DNA of 64,000 bases from assembly GCF_036924535.1 (NCBI RefSeq), contig NZ_JAZHRT010000001.1, positions 7,998,001-8,062,000 on the forward strand, written 5' to 3'. Source of the DNA: Bradyrhizobium sp. AZCC 2262 (GTDB lineage Bacteria > Pseudomonadota > Alphaproteobacteria > Rhizobiales > Xanthobacteraceae). A model generated the notes under the pieces. The model was given only the letters and a program-made list of their open reading frames with translations, was not told the DNA's origin and made no database searches. Made by a program: the position numbers and the translations under genes. Positions within the stretch are counted from its first letter, which is position 1. Each line of letters begins with the position of its first letter. Shown here piece by piece: positions 8,712-17,472 of this stretch.

Positions 8712-9990
8712 ATGCAAGCCGCCGTCAAGTTGACCCGCGACAGGGTCGAAGCCACGAAGCCCGCCACCGCCCGGCGGGAGGTCAGGGATGCGCTCGCGCC
8801 CGGCTTGCGGCTCGTTGTGCAGCCGTCCGGGCATCGTTCTTGGGCGTTCCGCTACAAGCTCGGCGGCAAGGCTCGGAAGCTGACGCTCGGCGACTATCCT
8901 GCTATGTCGCTGGACGCCGCCCGGACGGCCGCCGTCACGGCGCGGGGTGAAGTCCTTCAGGGCCGTGACCCCGCCGCCGACAAGGCCATCGCTCGCGCCC
9001 CGGCGAACAGCGTCTTGGCTGCCTTCAAAGATTATGACCGGAGTCATCTGTCGTGGGGCCGCGACTACATTGACCACGAAACCGGCGACGTGATCCCGGC
9101 CGCGAAGGACAAGGACGGCAACACCGTGGAACCGGCCATCGGCGCGGATACGGCGGCGGCGACCCGGTCGTTCTTCCTGCGTCGCGTTCTGCCTGTTTGG
9201 GGCGTGCGTCAGGCCGGTTCGATCACGCGGCAGGACGCGGTTGCATTACTGGACACGTTGAAAGCCTTCAAGGACGCCCGGCGCAAAGGCAGGACTCGCC
9301 TGTCCCATTTCTTCGGCTGGACGATGGACCGCAACGCGTTGGTTACGGTCAATCCAGCGGTGGGCATTGCGGCGGAAGGGTCAGCATCGCGCGAACGCGC
9401 CTTGACCGACGACGAGCTACGCGCCGTGTGGCTTGCCTGCGATCAGGTAGGGAACTTCGGCGCGATGGTGCGCACAAATGATTCTAACGCTCGCCCGCCG
9501 AACCGAAGTTGCGGAAATGACTGACGCCGAATTGACGGAATCGCTTTGGGAATTGGAAGGCCAGCGCACGAAGAACGGCCGTCCGATGGACATTCACCGT
9601 ACGGCAGCGCTGAACGCCGTGTTGGCTTCTGTGAAACGGTCCGATGGCTGCACCTTCGTGTTCGAAGGCCGCCACTACAATCGGCCCATTGGCGGCTTCA
9701 GCGACTGGAAAGACAAGCTTGATGCCATCACCGGGAAGAGCGTGGCACCGTGGACGCTGCACGACCTCCGCCGGACGGGCACAAGCCTGATGCAGCGTCT
9801 AGGGATCGCGTTCGAGGTGCGCGAAGCGTGCTGCAATCACACAATCAAGGGCGTGGCCGGGACCTATAACCGGTACGCCTATGCTGCCGAAAAGCGCCAT
9901 GCGTTCGAAGCGCTCGCCGCCGAGATAGACCGCATAGTTTCCTGCCGCGAACTGTCGAACGTGGTCCCGTTAACTAAGCCAGCGGCCTAA
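8712..9990 (+). pseudogene. tyrosine-type integrase (P4-like), frameshifted
   Basis: The N-terminal part (KLTRDRVEATKP, GLRLVVQPSGHRSWAFRYKLGGKARKLTLGDY) is the DUF4102 arm-binding domain of P4-type integrases; the core-binding domain follows. The frame changes near 9476: phase 0 ends in RTNDSNARPP, while the next phase continues ILTLARRTEVAEM. Removing one A from the AAA at about 9475-9477 rejoins them, giving about 425 residues with Arg (ARRTEV), HDLRRTG, CNHTIKG and the terminal Tyr (TYNRYAY) all present. The start at 8712 fits the family; an ATG at 8667 is the alternative. Unless programmed shifting occurs, the enzyme is dead. Confidence 0.85.
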
Positions 9991-10229
9991 CCAAACGTTA
10001 GTGGATAAGAGCACGCGCGTGAGCATATGTTGCCCAAGTCGGGGCTTCCCTAGTGGTCGCCCGTGTACGACGCGACTGCGAGTGACTTTGACTGAAGGCG
10101 GATAGTGCAACGGGACGCCTTCCAATGCTCGCTACGGGACGAGACCGAACGGTGTTGGCGACCTTAGCCAAATAAACCCGTGGTTTGCACTTCACTGTGA
10201 CGCCTTCGGCGTCGCGATGGAGTCGCGCT

Positions 10230-10484
10230 ATGTCGCTTTCCGATTTAGATACTACTTCCAAACCTAAAAAATATGCGCGCGTCGCGCAGGTCCGCAACCG
10301 CTACGGCGATTGCAGCGACATGTGGCTGACGCGAAAGATGCGGGAGGAAGGTTTTCCCGCGCCCGTCTTTTTCGGTGGCCGTGACCGCTTCTGGCAAGTC
10401 GAGGACTTGGACGCATGGGACGCGCTTATGATTCAGCGAGGTCGCCAATCAACGCCGGTTCCGTCACCGCGCAACCAGCGGTGA
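10230..10484 (+). CDS. AlpA/excisionase-like helix-turn-helix protein
   Basis: An 84-residue protein (MSLSDLDTTSKPKKYARVAQ...) with the winged-HTH plan of AlpA/Xis proteins: VAQVRNRYG as first helix, DMWLTRKMREEGFPAPVFFGGRDRFW as the turn and recognition region with the usual FP-P-x-x-x-GGR-x-x-W pattern, then DLDAWDALMI. Such proteins direct excision or activate the integrase in P4-like elements. It lies 240 bp after the integrase, in the same direction, and only 4 nt before the next gene, so the two are probably co-transcribed. Confidence 0.75.
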   Translation: MSLSDLDTTSKPKKYARVAQVRNRYGDCSDMWLTRKMREEGFPAPVFFGGRDRFWQVEDLDAWDALMIQRGRQSTPVPSPRNQR

Positions 10485-10488
10485 TGTC

Positions 10489-10854
10489 ATGGCAGACCCC
10501 GACATTGATCAACTATTGCAGAATGCTCTCATCGGTTCACGCCCCGCGATCTTGGCTTACTTGAAGGCCGTTGCTGATCCGCGAATCGTCGCCAAGTTCG
10601 AATTGGTGAACTTCAACCTTTTGCAGCAAGTCGAAGCGCTCGCGCATAAAGAGCGACTTCGTGATTCCGGCATGCCAATGGAAGAAATCATCGAAGTGAC
10701 CACGCGCGTGTTTGGCCTTAACACACGAAGCCTGCTCAGGGGCGGGGGCAGTGGCTACGACACAGCTAGGGCGATACATGCCGAGATGGTGAAAGCGCGC
10801 GCCAAAGCCGAACTAATGCCTCCCCCTATTCAGGGGGACTTTCCCCCTGTTTAG
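10489..10854 (+). CDS. small protein of unknown function (element-borne)
   Basis: 121 residues, largely helical and acidic at the N-terminus (MADPDIDQLLQNALIGSR), with a central LLQQVEALAHKERLRDSGM helix and a proline-rich end (PPPIQGDFPPV). I do not recognise a family. It starts 4 nt after the AlpA-like gene and its codon use matches the rest of the element, so it is likely a real cargo or regulatory gene. A small-terminase-like role is possible from size and helical make-up, but nothing proves it. Confidence 0.55.
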   Translation: MADPDIDQLLQNALIGSRPAILAYLKAVADPRIVAKFELVNFNLLQQVEALAHKERLRDSGMPMEEIIEVTTRVFGLNTRSLLRGGGSGYDTARAIHAEMVKARAKAELMPPPIQGDFPPV

Positions 10855-10919
10855 CAGGGCGAAAAGGACGATGGCGCACTCTAGGTTTGAGATCGAACAC
10901 AAACCGGAGTGCGCTCACC

Positions 10920-11900
10920 ATGTCCAAGCTCTCATTTCTTTTCTGTGATGACGACCACCTCAACGCAATTGCCAAGAAGGCGTTGAACGGTCCTCTCTCC
11001 GGAACCAGCGCTCACGCGGCGCTTCACCGTCTGAAGGCCGCAGGGGAGAAGCATTCCGGCTTGTATCTCTCGCGCTCGCAGCAGATTCGGCATCTCTCCG
11101 AAAAGCGGCGGGATAGGCTGAATGACGCGCGCGACGTTGAGCGGAACATTCGCCATTATGGTGAAACTCCGGAGTTGTTGAATCAACTCGCGGAGTTGAC
11201 AAGCGAGGCCGCTGAGTTTGGTGATGCGATTGCAGGGTTGCGTAACGCGCCGCAGTCGTCAAACCTACCCATTGAAACGGCCATCGGATGGATGCCCGAG
11301 CAGACCGCAAGGTTTGTGGATGCGCCGCCCGTCAAGGTGGACCTGACGCAAGGCTTTGTCGAAGCGGTCAGCAACGAACGCGCGAAGCTCGACGAAACCA
11401 AGCGCAAGATCATTGAAGTCAACAAGCGACCGCTCCCAAAAGTGGAAGCGGAAGCGCGACTTAGGGATGACGTCAACCGAATTGCGCTCAAACTGGATGT
11501 GACCCCGGTAATGTGTTTGCGGCAGCAAGCGCGCGAGCACGTTATGGCCACGCGGGAACTCCCCGCTATTCAAGGCCATGTTGCATTTCCCACGCGTCGG
11601 GAAATCTTCGAAGGCGGGCGCACTGGCGAACTCGATGAAGCGTTCCGCTTCCTCTGCTGGATCATGCCCGACGCAATTATCGCAAAAGGCATGGCTGAGC
11701 TTGACGCGCTTTACAAAAAGTCCGGCACCGGCCTCTCGGTTGAAGAGCGCGCTCGCGTCATCGCCGGTCTTGACGCGGAATACCTTGAAATTGAACGGCG
11801 CGAGGAAGCACTGATCCGTGTTGCCGAAGATCGAGGTGAGTCAATTTGGCGGCGGCCTCAGGCATCCATCTCCGCTGTTCTAGGTATCACACCAGCGTAA
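10920..11900 (+). CDS. unknown element-borne protein, coiled-coil rich
   Basis: 326 residues from ATG at 10920 (MSKLSFLFCDDDHLNAIAKKAL); an upstream in-frame GTG at 10887 is less likely. The sequence is charged and mostly helical, with coiled-coil-like stretches (DRLNDARDVERNIRHYGETPE; NERAKLDETKRKIIEVNKR; LDAEYLEIERREEALIRV). No enzyme motif, signal peptide or membrane segment is seen. It precedes a prohead-protease remnant, so it could be a structural or scaffold-type phage protein, but I cannot name it. Confidence 0.6.
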   Translation: MSKLSFLFCDDDHLNAIAKKALNGPLSGTSAHAALHRLKAAGEKHSGLYLSRSQQIRHLSEKRRDRLNDARDVERNIRHYGETPELLNQLAELTSEAAEFGDAIAGLRNAPQSSNLPIETAIGWMPEQTARFVDAPPVKVDLTQGFVEAVSNERAKLDETKRKIIEVNKRPLPKVEAEARLRDDVNRIALKLDVTPVMCLRQQAREHVMATRELPAIQGHVAFPTRREIFEGGRTGELDEAFRFLCWIMPDAIIAKGMAELDALYKKSGTGLSVEERARVIAGLDAEYLEIERREEALIRVAEDRGESIWRRPQASISAVLGITPA

Positions 11901-12018
11901 CTCCGGATCGGCCCGCGCGGTATCCATGACGCGCGGCCCGTCAGCCGGAAGCGGCGCTACTCCTTCGTCGCTTCCGGCTTCGACATTTTCTGAATCAATC
12001 CTTTTGGTGGGGTCTATA

Positions 12019-12456
12019 ATGTCAAAATCTTGGTTCACCGCGCGCAACGCGGGTACGGTTGGTGAAATTGCCATCTATTCTGAAATCGGCGGAAGCGGCG
12101 TGACTGCCGAAGCCTTCCATGCCGACCTAAGCCGCATGCGCGGTGTTTCCACCTTGCTTATCAGCATCAACAGCGACGGAGGAGACGTAAGCACCGGTAT
12201 GGCCATCGCAAACATGCTGCAACGCTTCCCGGCCCGAAAGGTGGTGCGCATCGACGGTCTAGCTGCGTCGATGGCCTCCGTTATCGCGATGGTCGGGGAT
12301 GAAATCGTGATGCCAAGCAATGCAATGATGATGATCCACAATCCGTGGGGAGGCGTTGTTGGCGGTGCGGAGCAACTGAAGTCCTTTGCGACCGCGTTGG
12401 AGGTGATGCAGGCGAACATCGTCATGGCTTACCAATCCCTCCTGTGGGACAAATGA
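12019..12456 (+). pseudogene. ClpP-type phage prohead maturation protease, 3'-truncated
   Basis: 145 residues from ATG at 12019 (SD ggtgggg). It shows the ClpP/S49 crotonase-like core of phage head proteases: SINSDGGDVSTGMAIANML, nucleophile Ser84 in GLAASMAS and His107 in MMMIHNPWG. The family continues for 50 or more residues after the QANIVxAYQ segment, including the third catalytic Asp. Here the match ends at about 12430 and is followed by a junk tail (SLLWDK). The breakpoint coincides with the cut end of the opposing nuclease gene, so an internal deletion removed the rest of the head genes. Confidence 0.8.
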
Positions 12457-13921
12457 TCCAACGGGAGTCAAGTCCGACACGCTTTCTGGATTTCAGAGCG
12501 TCGGACAATGCTTGTAGGTAGAGAATGTCGGACGCACCTTCCACTAGCAAGGTATGCTTGCCGACAAACAGCGACTGCATGATCTCGTATCCTAGTGCTC
12601 CCTGAAGGGGGAACAAGGTATCAGGATCGTTCGATAAGACGTCTTCGCGAACCTTTGTCCCCTGTGAAACGCGTCGCGTTCCCGAGAGCGCGACTTGGTC
12701 TTCAACGACCCTTGCTGAAAGCAACTTGTCAGGCGCAACCATGAACGGCGAGTGGGTTGAATAGATAATCTGATGGTGCGGCGCGAGCTTCTCATCAAAA
12801 TATTTTAGAAGATCAGCCTGCGCTTTCCCATGAAGTGTCAGCCCCGGTTCGTCCAGCAGTAGGAGAACAGGTTTTCCGCTCGCCTTCACTTGGGCAAATT
12901 TCACAAGGAAAGAGAAGAACCAAACGAAACCTGCGCTTCGTTCTGAAAACGGCGTGTCAACGCGGTGCAAGTGGTTGTAGATGCGAGCACGTCCTACGGT
13001 TCCGCTGTTGAAGGGTGCGACGTCACCGGGCTTGCCAGCACTGACATCGACGCGAACTTCAAGGTCCGGGTTCTGCGTCCAATACTCCAGGATTTGATCG
13101 GTGATATTGTTAGACGCGCCTTGGAGTTTGGCGTTGAACGTCTCGTATGTCGTAACGCTCAGAATTTCTTCGAGCGGCACGCCTGCATACTCCATGAACT
13201 CTAGAAAAAGGCGCGCGCCGCTGTACTGGTCCAGCTGAAGCTGACCATTTGTCGTCAACTGTTGGAGTTGATCAAACTGGACGGCACCATCCATGCGGTC
13301 GTAGTTTGAAAAATACATGAATTGGGGCAGGTAGTGACGAACCCACTGCTCGACTCGCCCTGTGAGCGTCTTGTATCCTTTCAGGCGTTCCAAAAGTTTT
13401 TGCTGTTCGGGTGTCGGCTCGGGAAGCCCCGACAACTTCGCGATTAGCTCTTCCGTAGTTTGCGAGGTCCTGAGCGCGGCAATTTGCGCATCATTGAAGC
13501 CGCAATTTGCAAGAGCGTTGTCGATAGCGGCCTGAAGGTTCACCTCGACTTCAATATCGGCGGTCTTTGCGCCGTAACGGCGCTTTACCTTAACAACTGG
13601 ATTTGTGACAACACCGCTACCAAGCTCAGCGACAATTCTCTCTAGCTCCTGCGTCGATAATTGCCATTCGGTGTCGATGGCGATGGCGTCGCCGTCCGTG
13701 TGTCGCTCGCTATACGCGGTGAGATATCGGCGAGGATAGTCCCGCTCTTTGTCAAGTACGGCTGGTGTGCTGGGGTGCGGGTTCAGTGCGGCCAGCGCCA
13801 GCAGGATGGCACTTTTACCGGCCTCGTTTTTTCCGACCAAACATGTGACTTGATCTACCTTGAATGGGCCGGAATCTTCTACCGAACGAAAATTCTTAAC
13901 GTGAGCTTTAATTAGCTTCAT
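12422..13921 (-). pseudogene. OLD-family ATP-dependent nuclease, C-terminally truncated
   Basis: 499 residues from ATG at 13921 (MKLIKAHVKNFRSVEDSG). An ABC/SMC-type ATPase domain has Walker A GKNEAGKS (30-37), a degenerate signature ERSAGFVWF, Walker B PVLLLLDEPG and H-loop YSTHSPFM. It is followed by the first strand of a TOPRIM domain (LLVEGASD; E461, D465). The frame stops at PTGGIGKP, before the DxD part of TOPRIM, so nuclease activity is probably lost. Intact relatives act in phage defence and are usually 100 or more residues longer. No GajB-like helicase follows, so it is not called Gabija. Confidence 0.8.
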
Positions 13922-14136
13922 TTGCAAATCCACCTCGGGAATCGCGCTCTTGCGCTTGCAACCGATGGGTGAACCGATTCTTGGCATTCAACAAGTGGGG
14001 CGGATGAGAGTCTGACAGGAATCTGTGGGATGATCGCAGCGGCCGGGCGTACGTCCCGCACGGCGCTGGCTAGATATGACGCTGCGCTGTACAGCCTTCA
14101 TTATGGCTCGCACTTCGACCCCAACAGCGACACGCC

Positions 14137-14162
14137 CCGGAAGATACCCCTAGGTTACCCCG
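14137..14162 (+). repeat. putative integrase arm-type site, right
   Basis: CCGG-AA-GATACCCCTAGG-TTACCCCG; differs from the left copy (8671-8697) only by two fewer A and one extra T, and points the same way. It lies about 70 bp inside the right attachment site. Confidence 0.5.
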
Positions 14163-14165
14163 GCG

Positions 14166-14200
14166 CTAAAAACGCACGACTGCCGACCCCCGAAGGGGTC
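14166..14200 (-). terminator. terminator after tRNA-Gly supplied by the element
   Basis: On the minus strand GACCCC-TTCG-GGGGTC (14185-14200) forms a 6-bp stem with the very stable UUCG loop, followed after 13 nt by TTTTT. It stands about 30 nt downstream of the tRNA 3' end and could replace the terminator displaced by the insertion. Confidence 0.5.
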
Positions 14201-14230
14201 AGCTAAGTCATTACCAATGTTGAGAGAAGT

Positions 14231-14305
<75 letters not shown>

Positions 14306-14799
14306 ATCCGAGATGGCGGCGAACGCTCGCCGTCAACGGCAGACCTATGCCAAATGCGGACCGTGAATGCAACAGTCAGCGTGTGGTCCAGTGTTACGTG
14401 GGTCGTTCGATTTCATTAACAAATGGGAACGAATCGGTCCGAAACAACGCCTAAGCAGGTTTGTCGGCCCCTTGAGCCCCACGTCGGGAACCCAGGTCCA
14501 GGCCGCCCGGGCGACCACAGGGCGATTCGAACCATTTTTCCTTGCCGAACCAACCTCCCGACGTCCGTCCCGCGCCGCAATCACAATTGAAGGTCCCATC
14601 GAAGGTCCTTGCCTCGAAGGGCGTCAATGTTCCCGGGAGGTTCCAGCCCACCCGGTCCCCGAGGACGCGGCCGGCGCCTGCCGATTGAATTTTGTGGCCA
14701 AGCCGCCATCTAGCGGATGAGGAACTTCGCCCCTAGCCGTGCTAGAACGGGCCCCGAAATTCCGAGACATCTTCTCAAAGACATCAGGCGAGGATTACC
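14306..14799. other. intergenic, no gene seen
   Basis: About 490 bp between the tRNA 5' end and the thioredoxin-family gene. It should carry both divergent promoters. Short open frames across it lack family features and good ribosome sites. Confidence 0.5.
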
Positions 14800-15723
14800 G
14801 TGACGATAGTTGAGCAGGGCGGCGGCCCGGCGCCGCAGGCAGCACCCGATCTGATCAAAGAGACCACCACCCAGACCTTCGTGAAGGATGTCATCGAGGA
14901 ATCGAAGCGTCAGCCGGTGCTGATCGACTTCTGGGCGCCGTGGTGCGGCCCTTGCCGCCAGCTCACGCCCGTTCTCGAAAAGGCGGTCCGCGCCGCCAAG
15001 GGCAAGGTCAAGCTGGTCAAGATGAACATCGACGAGCATCCGGCCATCCCCGGCCAGATGGGCATTCAGTCGATCCCGGCCGTGATCGCGTTCGTGGGCG
15101 GCCAGCCCGCCGATGGCTTCATGGGCGCGGTGCCGGAGAGCCAAATCAACGCCTTCATCGACAAGCTTACCAAGGGCATGACGGCGCCGGGCGAGCCGAA
15201 TATCGCAGAGATCCTGCAAGAGGCTGAGGCCGTGCTGGCCGAGGGCGATCCTGCCGCGGCCGCCCAGATCTATGCCGAGATACTGGGTTTCGATGCCACC
15301 AATATCGCAGCCCTGGCGGGACTGGCGAAATGCTATGTGATGACGGGCGCCGTCGAACAGGCCAAGCAGACGCTTGCAATGGTGCCGGAATCGAAACGCA
15401 ATGACGCGGCCGTCAAGGCGGTGCAGGCCTCGATCGACCTCGCCGAGCAGGCCCAAACGGTCGGTCCGGTGACCGAGCTGGAACAGAAGGTCGCCGCAAA
15501 CCCGCTCGACCATCAGGCGCGATTCGACCTCGCGACCGCGCTCAACGCGACCGGCAAGCGTACCGAGGCGACCAACCAGTTGCTGGAGATCGTCAGGCGT
15601 GATCGCAAGTGGAACGATGACGGCGCGCGCAAGCAGCTGGTGCAGTTCTTCGAGGCGTGGGGCGGCGCCGACGAAGCGACCGTCGAGGGACGAAAGCGGC
15701 TGTCGACGATTCTGTTCTCGTAG
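14800..15723 (+). CDS. thioredoxin/TPR co-chaperone (CnoX/YbbN-like)
   Basis: 307 residues: a thioredoxin domain (about 20-125) with a normal active site W-C49-G-P-C52 (FWAPWCGPC) and the cis-proline region QSIPAV, followed by a helical TPR-type region (about 140-300). This is the architecture of CnoX/YbbN, which guards proteins from oxidation and hands clients to chaperones. Some YbbN proteins have lost the CxxC; here both cysteines are kept. GTG start at 14800, with aggcgagga 6-14 nt upstream. It is followed 41 nt later by the Lon-like domain gene, probably an operon. Confidence 0.88.
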   Translation: MTIVEQGGGPAPQAAPDLIKETTTQTFVKDVIEESKRQPVLIDFWAPWCGPCRQLTPVLEKAVRAAKGKVKLVKMNIDEHPAIPGQMGIQSIPAVIAFVGGQPADGFMGAVPESQINAFIDKLTKGMTAPGEPNIAEILQEAEAVLAEGDPAAAAQIYAEILGFDATNIAALAGLAKCYVMTGAVEQAKQTLAMVPESKRNDAAVKAVQASIDLAEQAQTVGPVTELEQKVAANPLDHQARFDLATALNATGKRTEATNQLLEIVRRDRKWNDDGARKQLVQFFEAWGGADEATVEGRKRLSTILFS

Positions 15724-15764
15724 GGCGCGTATTCCACGAACCAACGAACTGACCGGGACTGCAA

Positions 15765-16439
15765 ATGCCGATCAATGCCGAATACCGCGGACCCGGCGAG
15801 CTTCCCGAAATCATTCCGGTGTTTCCGTTGCCGGGCGCGCTGTTGCTGCCGCGCGGCCAGATGCCGCTCAATATTTTCGAGCCGCGCTATTTGGCGATGG
15901 TGGACGACGCGTTGCGTGACGGTCACCGGCTGATCGGGATGATCCAGCCGGATCTTTCCCACAGCAGGGACGAGGCGAAACCGGAGCTATTCCGGGTCGG
16001 CTGCGTCGGCCGCATCACGCAGCTCGCCGAATCCGGCGACGGCCGCTACATCCTGGAACTGACCGGCGTCGCGCGCTTCAAGGTGGTCGAGGAAATCTCG
16101 GGTCTGACCGCGTACCGGCAATGCAAGGTGAATTTCTTTCCCTATGTCGACGATTTCGTTGCGCGCATCGGCGAAGAAGCCGTCGACCGCGCGGCCTTGC
16201 TCGACGTGCTGACCGATTTTCTCGAAGCCAACAATCTGAAAGTCGATTGGGAAGGGATCGAGAGCGCGCCGAACGAGGCGCTGGTCAACGCACTTGCGAT
16301 GATGTCGCCCTACGGCCCGGCGGAGAAGCAGGCGATGCTGGAGGCGCCCGACCTGAAAACCCGCGCCGAGATCCTGATCGCGGTGACCGAAATGGACCTC
16401 GCCAAGAAGCGCACCAGCGGCGACACCGGGCTGCAGTAG
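15765..16439 (+). CDS. Lon substrate-binding (LON) domain protein
   Basis: 224 residues carrying only the N-terminal LON domain of ATP-dependent protease Lon (IIPVFPLPGALLLPRGQMPLNIFEPRYLAMV; FRVGCVGRITQLAESGDGRYILELTG), with no AAA+ or protease part. Stand-alone LON proteins of this length are common in alphaproteobacteria; the role is unsettled. It follows the thioredoxin/TPR gene closely, pointing to protein quality control (inference). It ends 4 bp from the end of the convergent gene. Confidence 0.88.
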   Translation: MPINAEYRGPGELPEIIPVFPLPGALLLPRGQMPLNIFEPRYLAMVDDALRDGHRLIGMIQPDLSHSRDEAKPELFRVGCVGRITQLAESGDGRYILELTGVARFKVVEEISGLTAYRQCKVNFFPYVDDFVARIGEEAVDRAALLDVLTDFLEANNLKVDWEGIESAPNEALVNALAMMSPYGPAEKQAMLEAPDLKTRAEILIAVTEMDLAKKRTSGDTGLQ

Positions 16440-16443
16440 CGCT

Positions 16444-16794
16444 TCAGTACCCTGCCACGGCGAGCACGACGACGGCGCCGAGCGCTTTCCAGCCAAAGCC
16501 GCGGCCGCGCGACCACCAGGCATTGGCGGCGGCGGCAAAGGCGTAGACCGCGACGATGGTCACGACGATCCAGTGCCGGGCGCTCTCCGATCCAAACGAG
16601 GGCGCGGCAATCAGCAGCACGCCGCCGCCGATCCACGCCACGGTGCCGGCCTGCCATACCAGGCGAATCAGGGTCCGCAGGCTCTCCGGCTGGATGGTCG
16701 CCTTGGCAAACACCTTGGTTTCGCCCAGCACGCCGTGAATCAGGGCTACCGCTATCCCGGCGACACCAGCGCATTGCAGAATGAGATCGCGCAT
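16444..16794 (-). CDS. small four-helix membrane protein, target of the adjacent TetR
   Basis: 116 residues from ATG at 16794 (MRDLILQCAGVAGIAV; an ATG at 16815 would overlap the operator) with four hydrophobic helices and little loop sequence. I do not recognise a characterised family. It is divergent from a TetR-family regulator, with two palindromes between them, so TetR probably represses it. The helix content resembles small transporter or DUF-type integral membrane proteins, but the function is unknown. Confidence 0.7.
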   Translation of the reverse strand: MRDLILQCAGVAGIAVALIHGVLGETKVFAKATIQPESLRTLIRLVWQAGTVAWIGGGVLLIAAPSFGSESARHWIVVTIVAVYAFAAAANAWWSRGRGFGWKALGAVVVLAVAGY

Positions 16795-16805
16795 CGAAAC
16801 GCCTC

Positions 16806-16863
16806 CATACAGCACTGTATGGTTATGCGCCCTATTCTGGCGCCTGTCAATACAGTAGTGTAT
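16806..16863. promoter_or_regulatory. two TetR operator palindromes
   Basis: CATACAG-CA-CTGTATG (16806-16821) is a perfect dyad and ATACA-GTAG-TGTAT (16850-16863) is a related one. They share ATACAGnnnTGTAT-like halves, and their centres are 43 bp apart, about four helical turns. They sit between the divergent membrane protein and tetR genes, so one regulator can control both. Confidence 0.75.
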
Positions 16864-16886
16864 GGTGGGATAGCGCGGGACCGATC

Positions 16887-17423
16887 ATGAGCGATCAACT
16901 ATCGGCAAAGGACTGGCTCGATCAGGGCCTGAAGGCATTGGCGAGCCGCGGCTTCACCGCGCTGAAGGCGGAACCTTTGGCCAAGGCGATGGGGGTGTCG
17001 CGCGGCAGCTTTTACTGGCATTTCACCGATATCGGCGCGTTCCACGCCGCGATCCTTGCGCGCTGGCACGAGGTGGCGGCCGAACAGATCATCGCCAATG
17101 TCGAGGCGGCTTCGAAAGACCAGAACCCGCTCGCGTTGCTGTTGCGCCGCGTCTTCGGCGAACGCTTGACGCTGGAACGGGCCGTCCGCACCTGGGCAAG
17201 TGTCGATCCCGCTGCCCGCGCCGCCGTGCAGGCGATCGATCGACGACGGCTGAGCTATGTGGATGGCCTGCTGGTGCAGTCGGGATTGTCAGCGGAACTG
17301 GCTCGCGCCCGCGCCCAAATTTTCTATTGGGCGTTTCTCGGCTTTGCGCTATCGGATCAGCCGTTGCCGAAGACGCGACAACAGGCCGTAGTCGACGAGC
17401 TGGTGCGGATGTCAGCGTCATGA
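16887..17423 (+). CDS. TetR/AcrR family transcriptional regulator
   Basis: 178 residues. The N-terminal HTH fits the family well: GLKALASRGFTALKAEPLAKAMGVSRGSFYWHF (about residues 10-45), with the GSFYWHF recognition-helix signature, followed by a helical ligand-binding domain (LRRVFGERLTLERAVRTWA). It is divergent from a small membrane protein gene, with two operator-like dyads in the gap, so it probably represses itself and that gene. The ligand is unknown. Confidence 0.88.
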   Translation: MSDQLSAKDWLDQGLKALASRGFTALKAEPLAKAMGVSRGSFYWHFTDIGAFHAAILARWHEVAAEQIIANVEAASKDQNPLALLLRRVFGERLTLERAVRTWASVDPAARAAVQAIDRRRLSYVDGLLVQSGLSAELARARAQIFYWAFLGFALSDQPLPKTRQQAVVDELVRMSAS

Positions 17424-17472
17424 CACCTCGCGATCCCATATGGTAAGCACCACGGCTATCCGGAGACAGTAA

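Larger units (their letters stand above)
13922..14230. other. non-coding right end of the element
   Basis: About 310 bp with no credible gene. It should contain the promoter of the OLD-like gene (reading left). It also holds the second arm-type repeat (14137-14162) and a hairpin that can serve the tRNA as terminator (14166-14200). Confidence 0.6.

Noticed and set aside
12422..13921. Gabija defence system (GajA)
   Set aside because: The ATPase-TOPRIM layout fits OLD proteins generally, but no UvrD-like GajB gene is next to it and the protein is truncated.
14367..14720. 117-residue open frame downstream of the tRNA
   Set aside because: Composition and lack of ribosome site suggest non-coding DNA; it may overlap the thioredoxin promoter.
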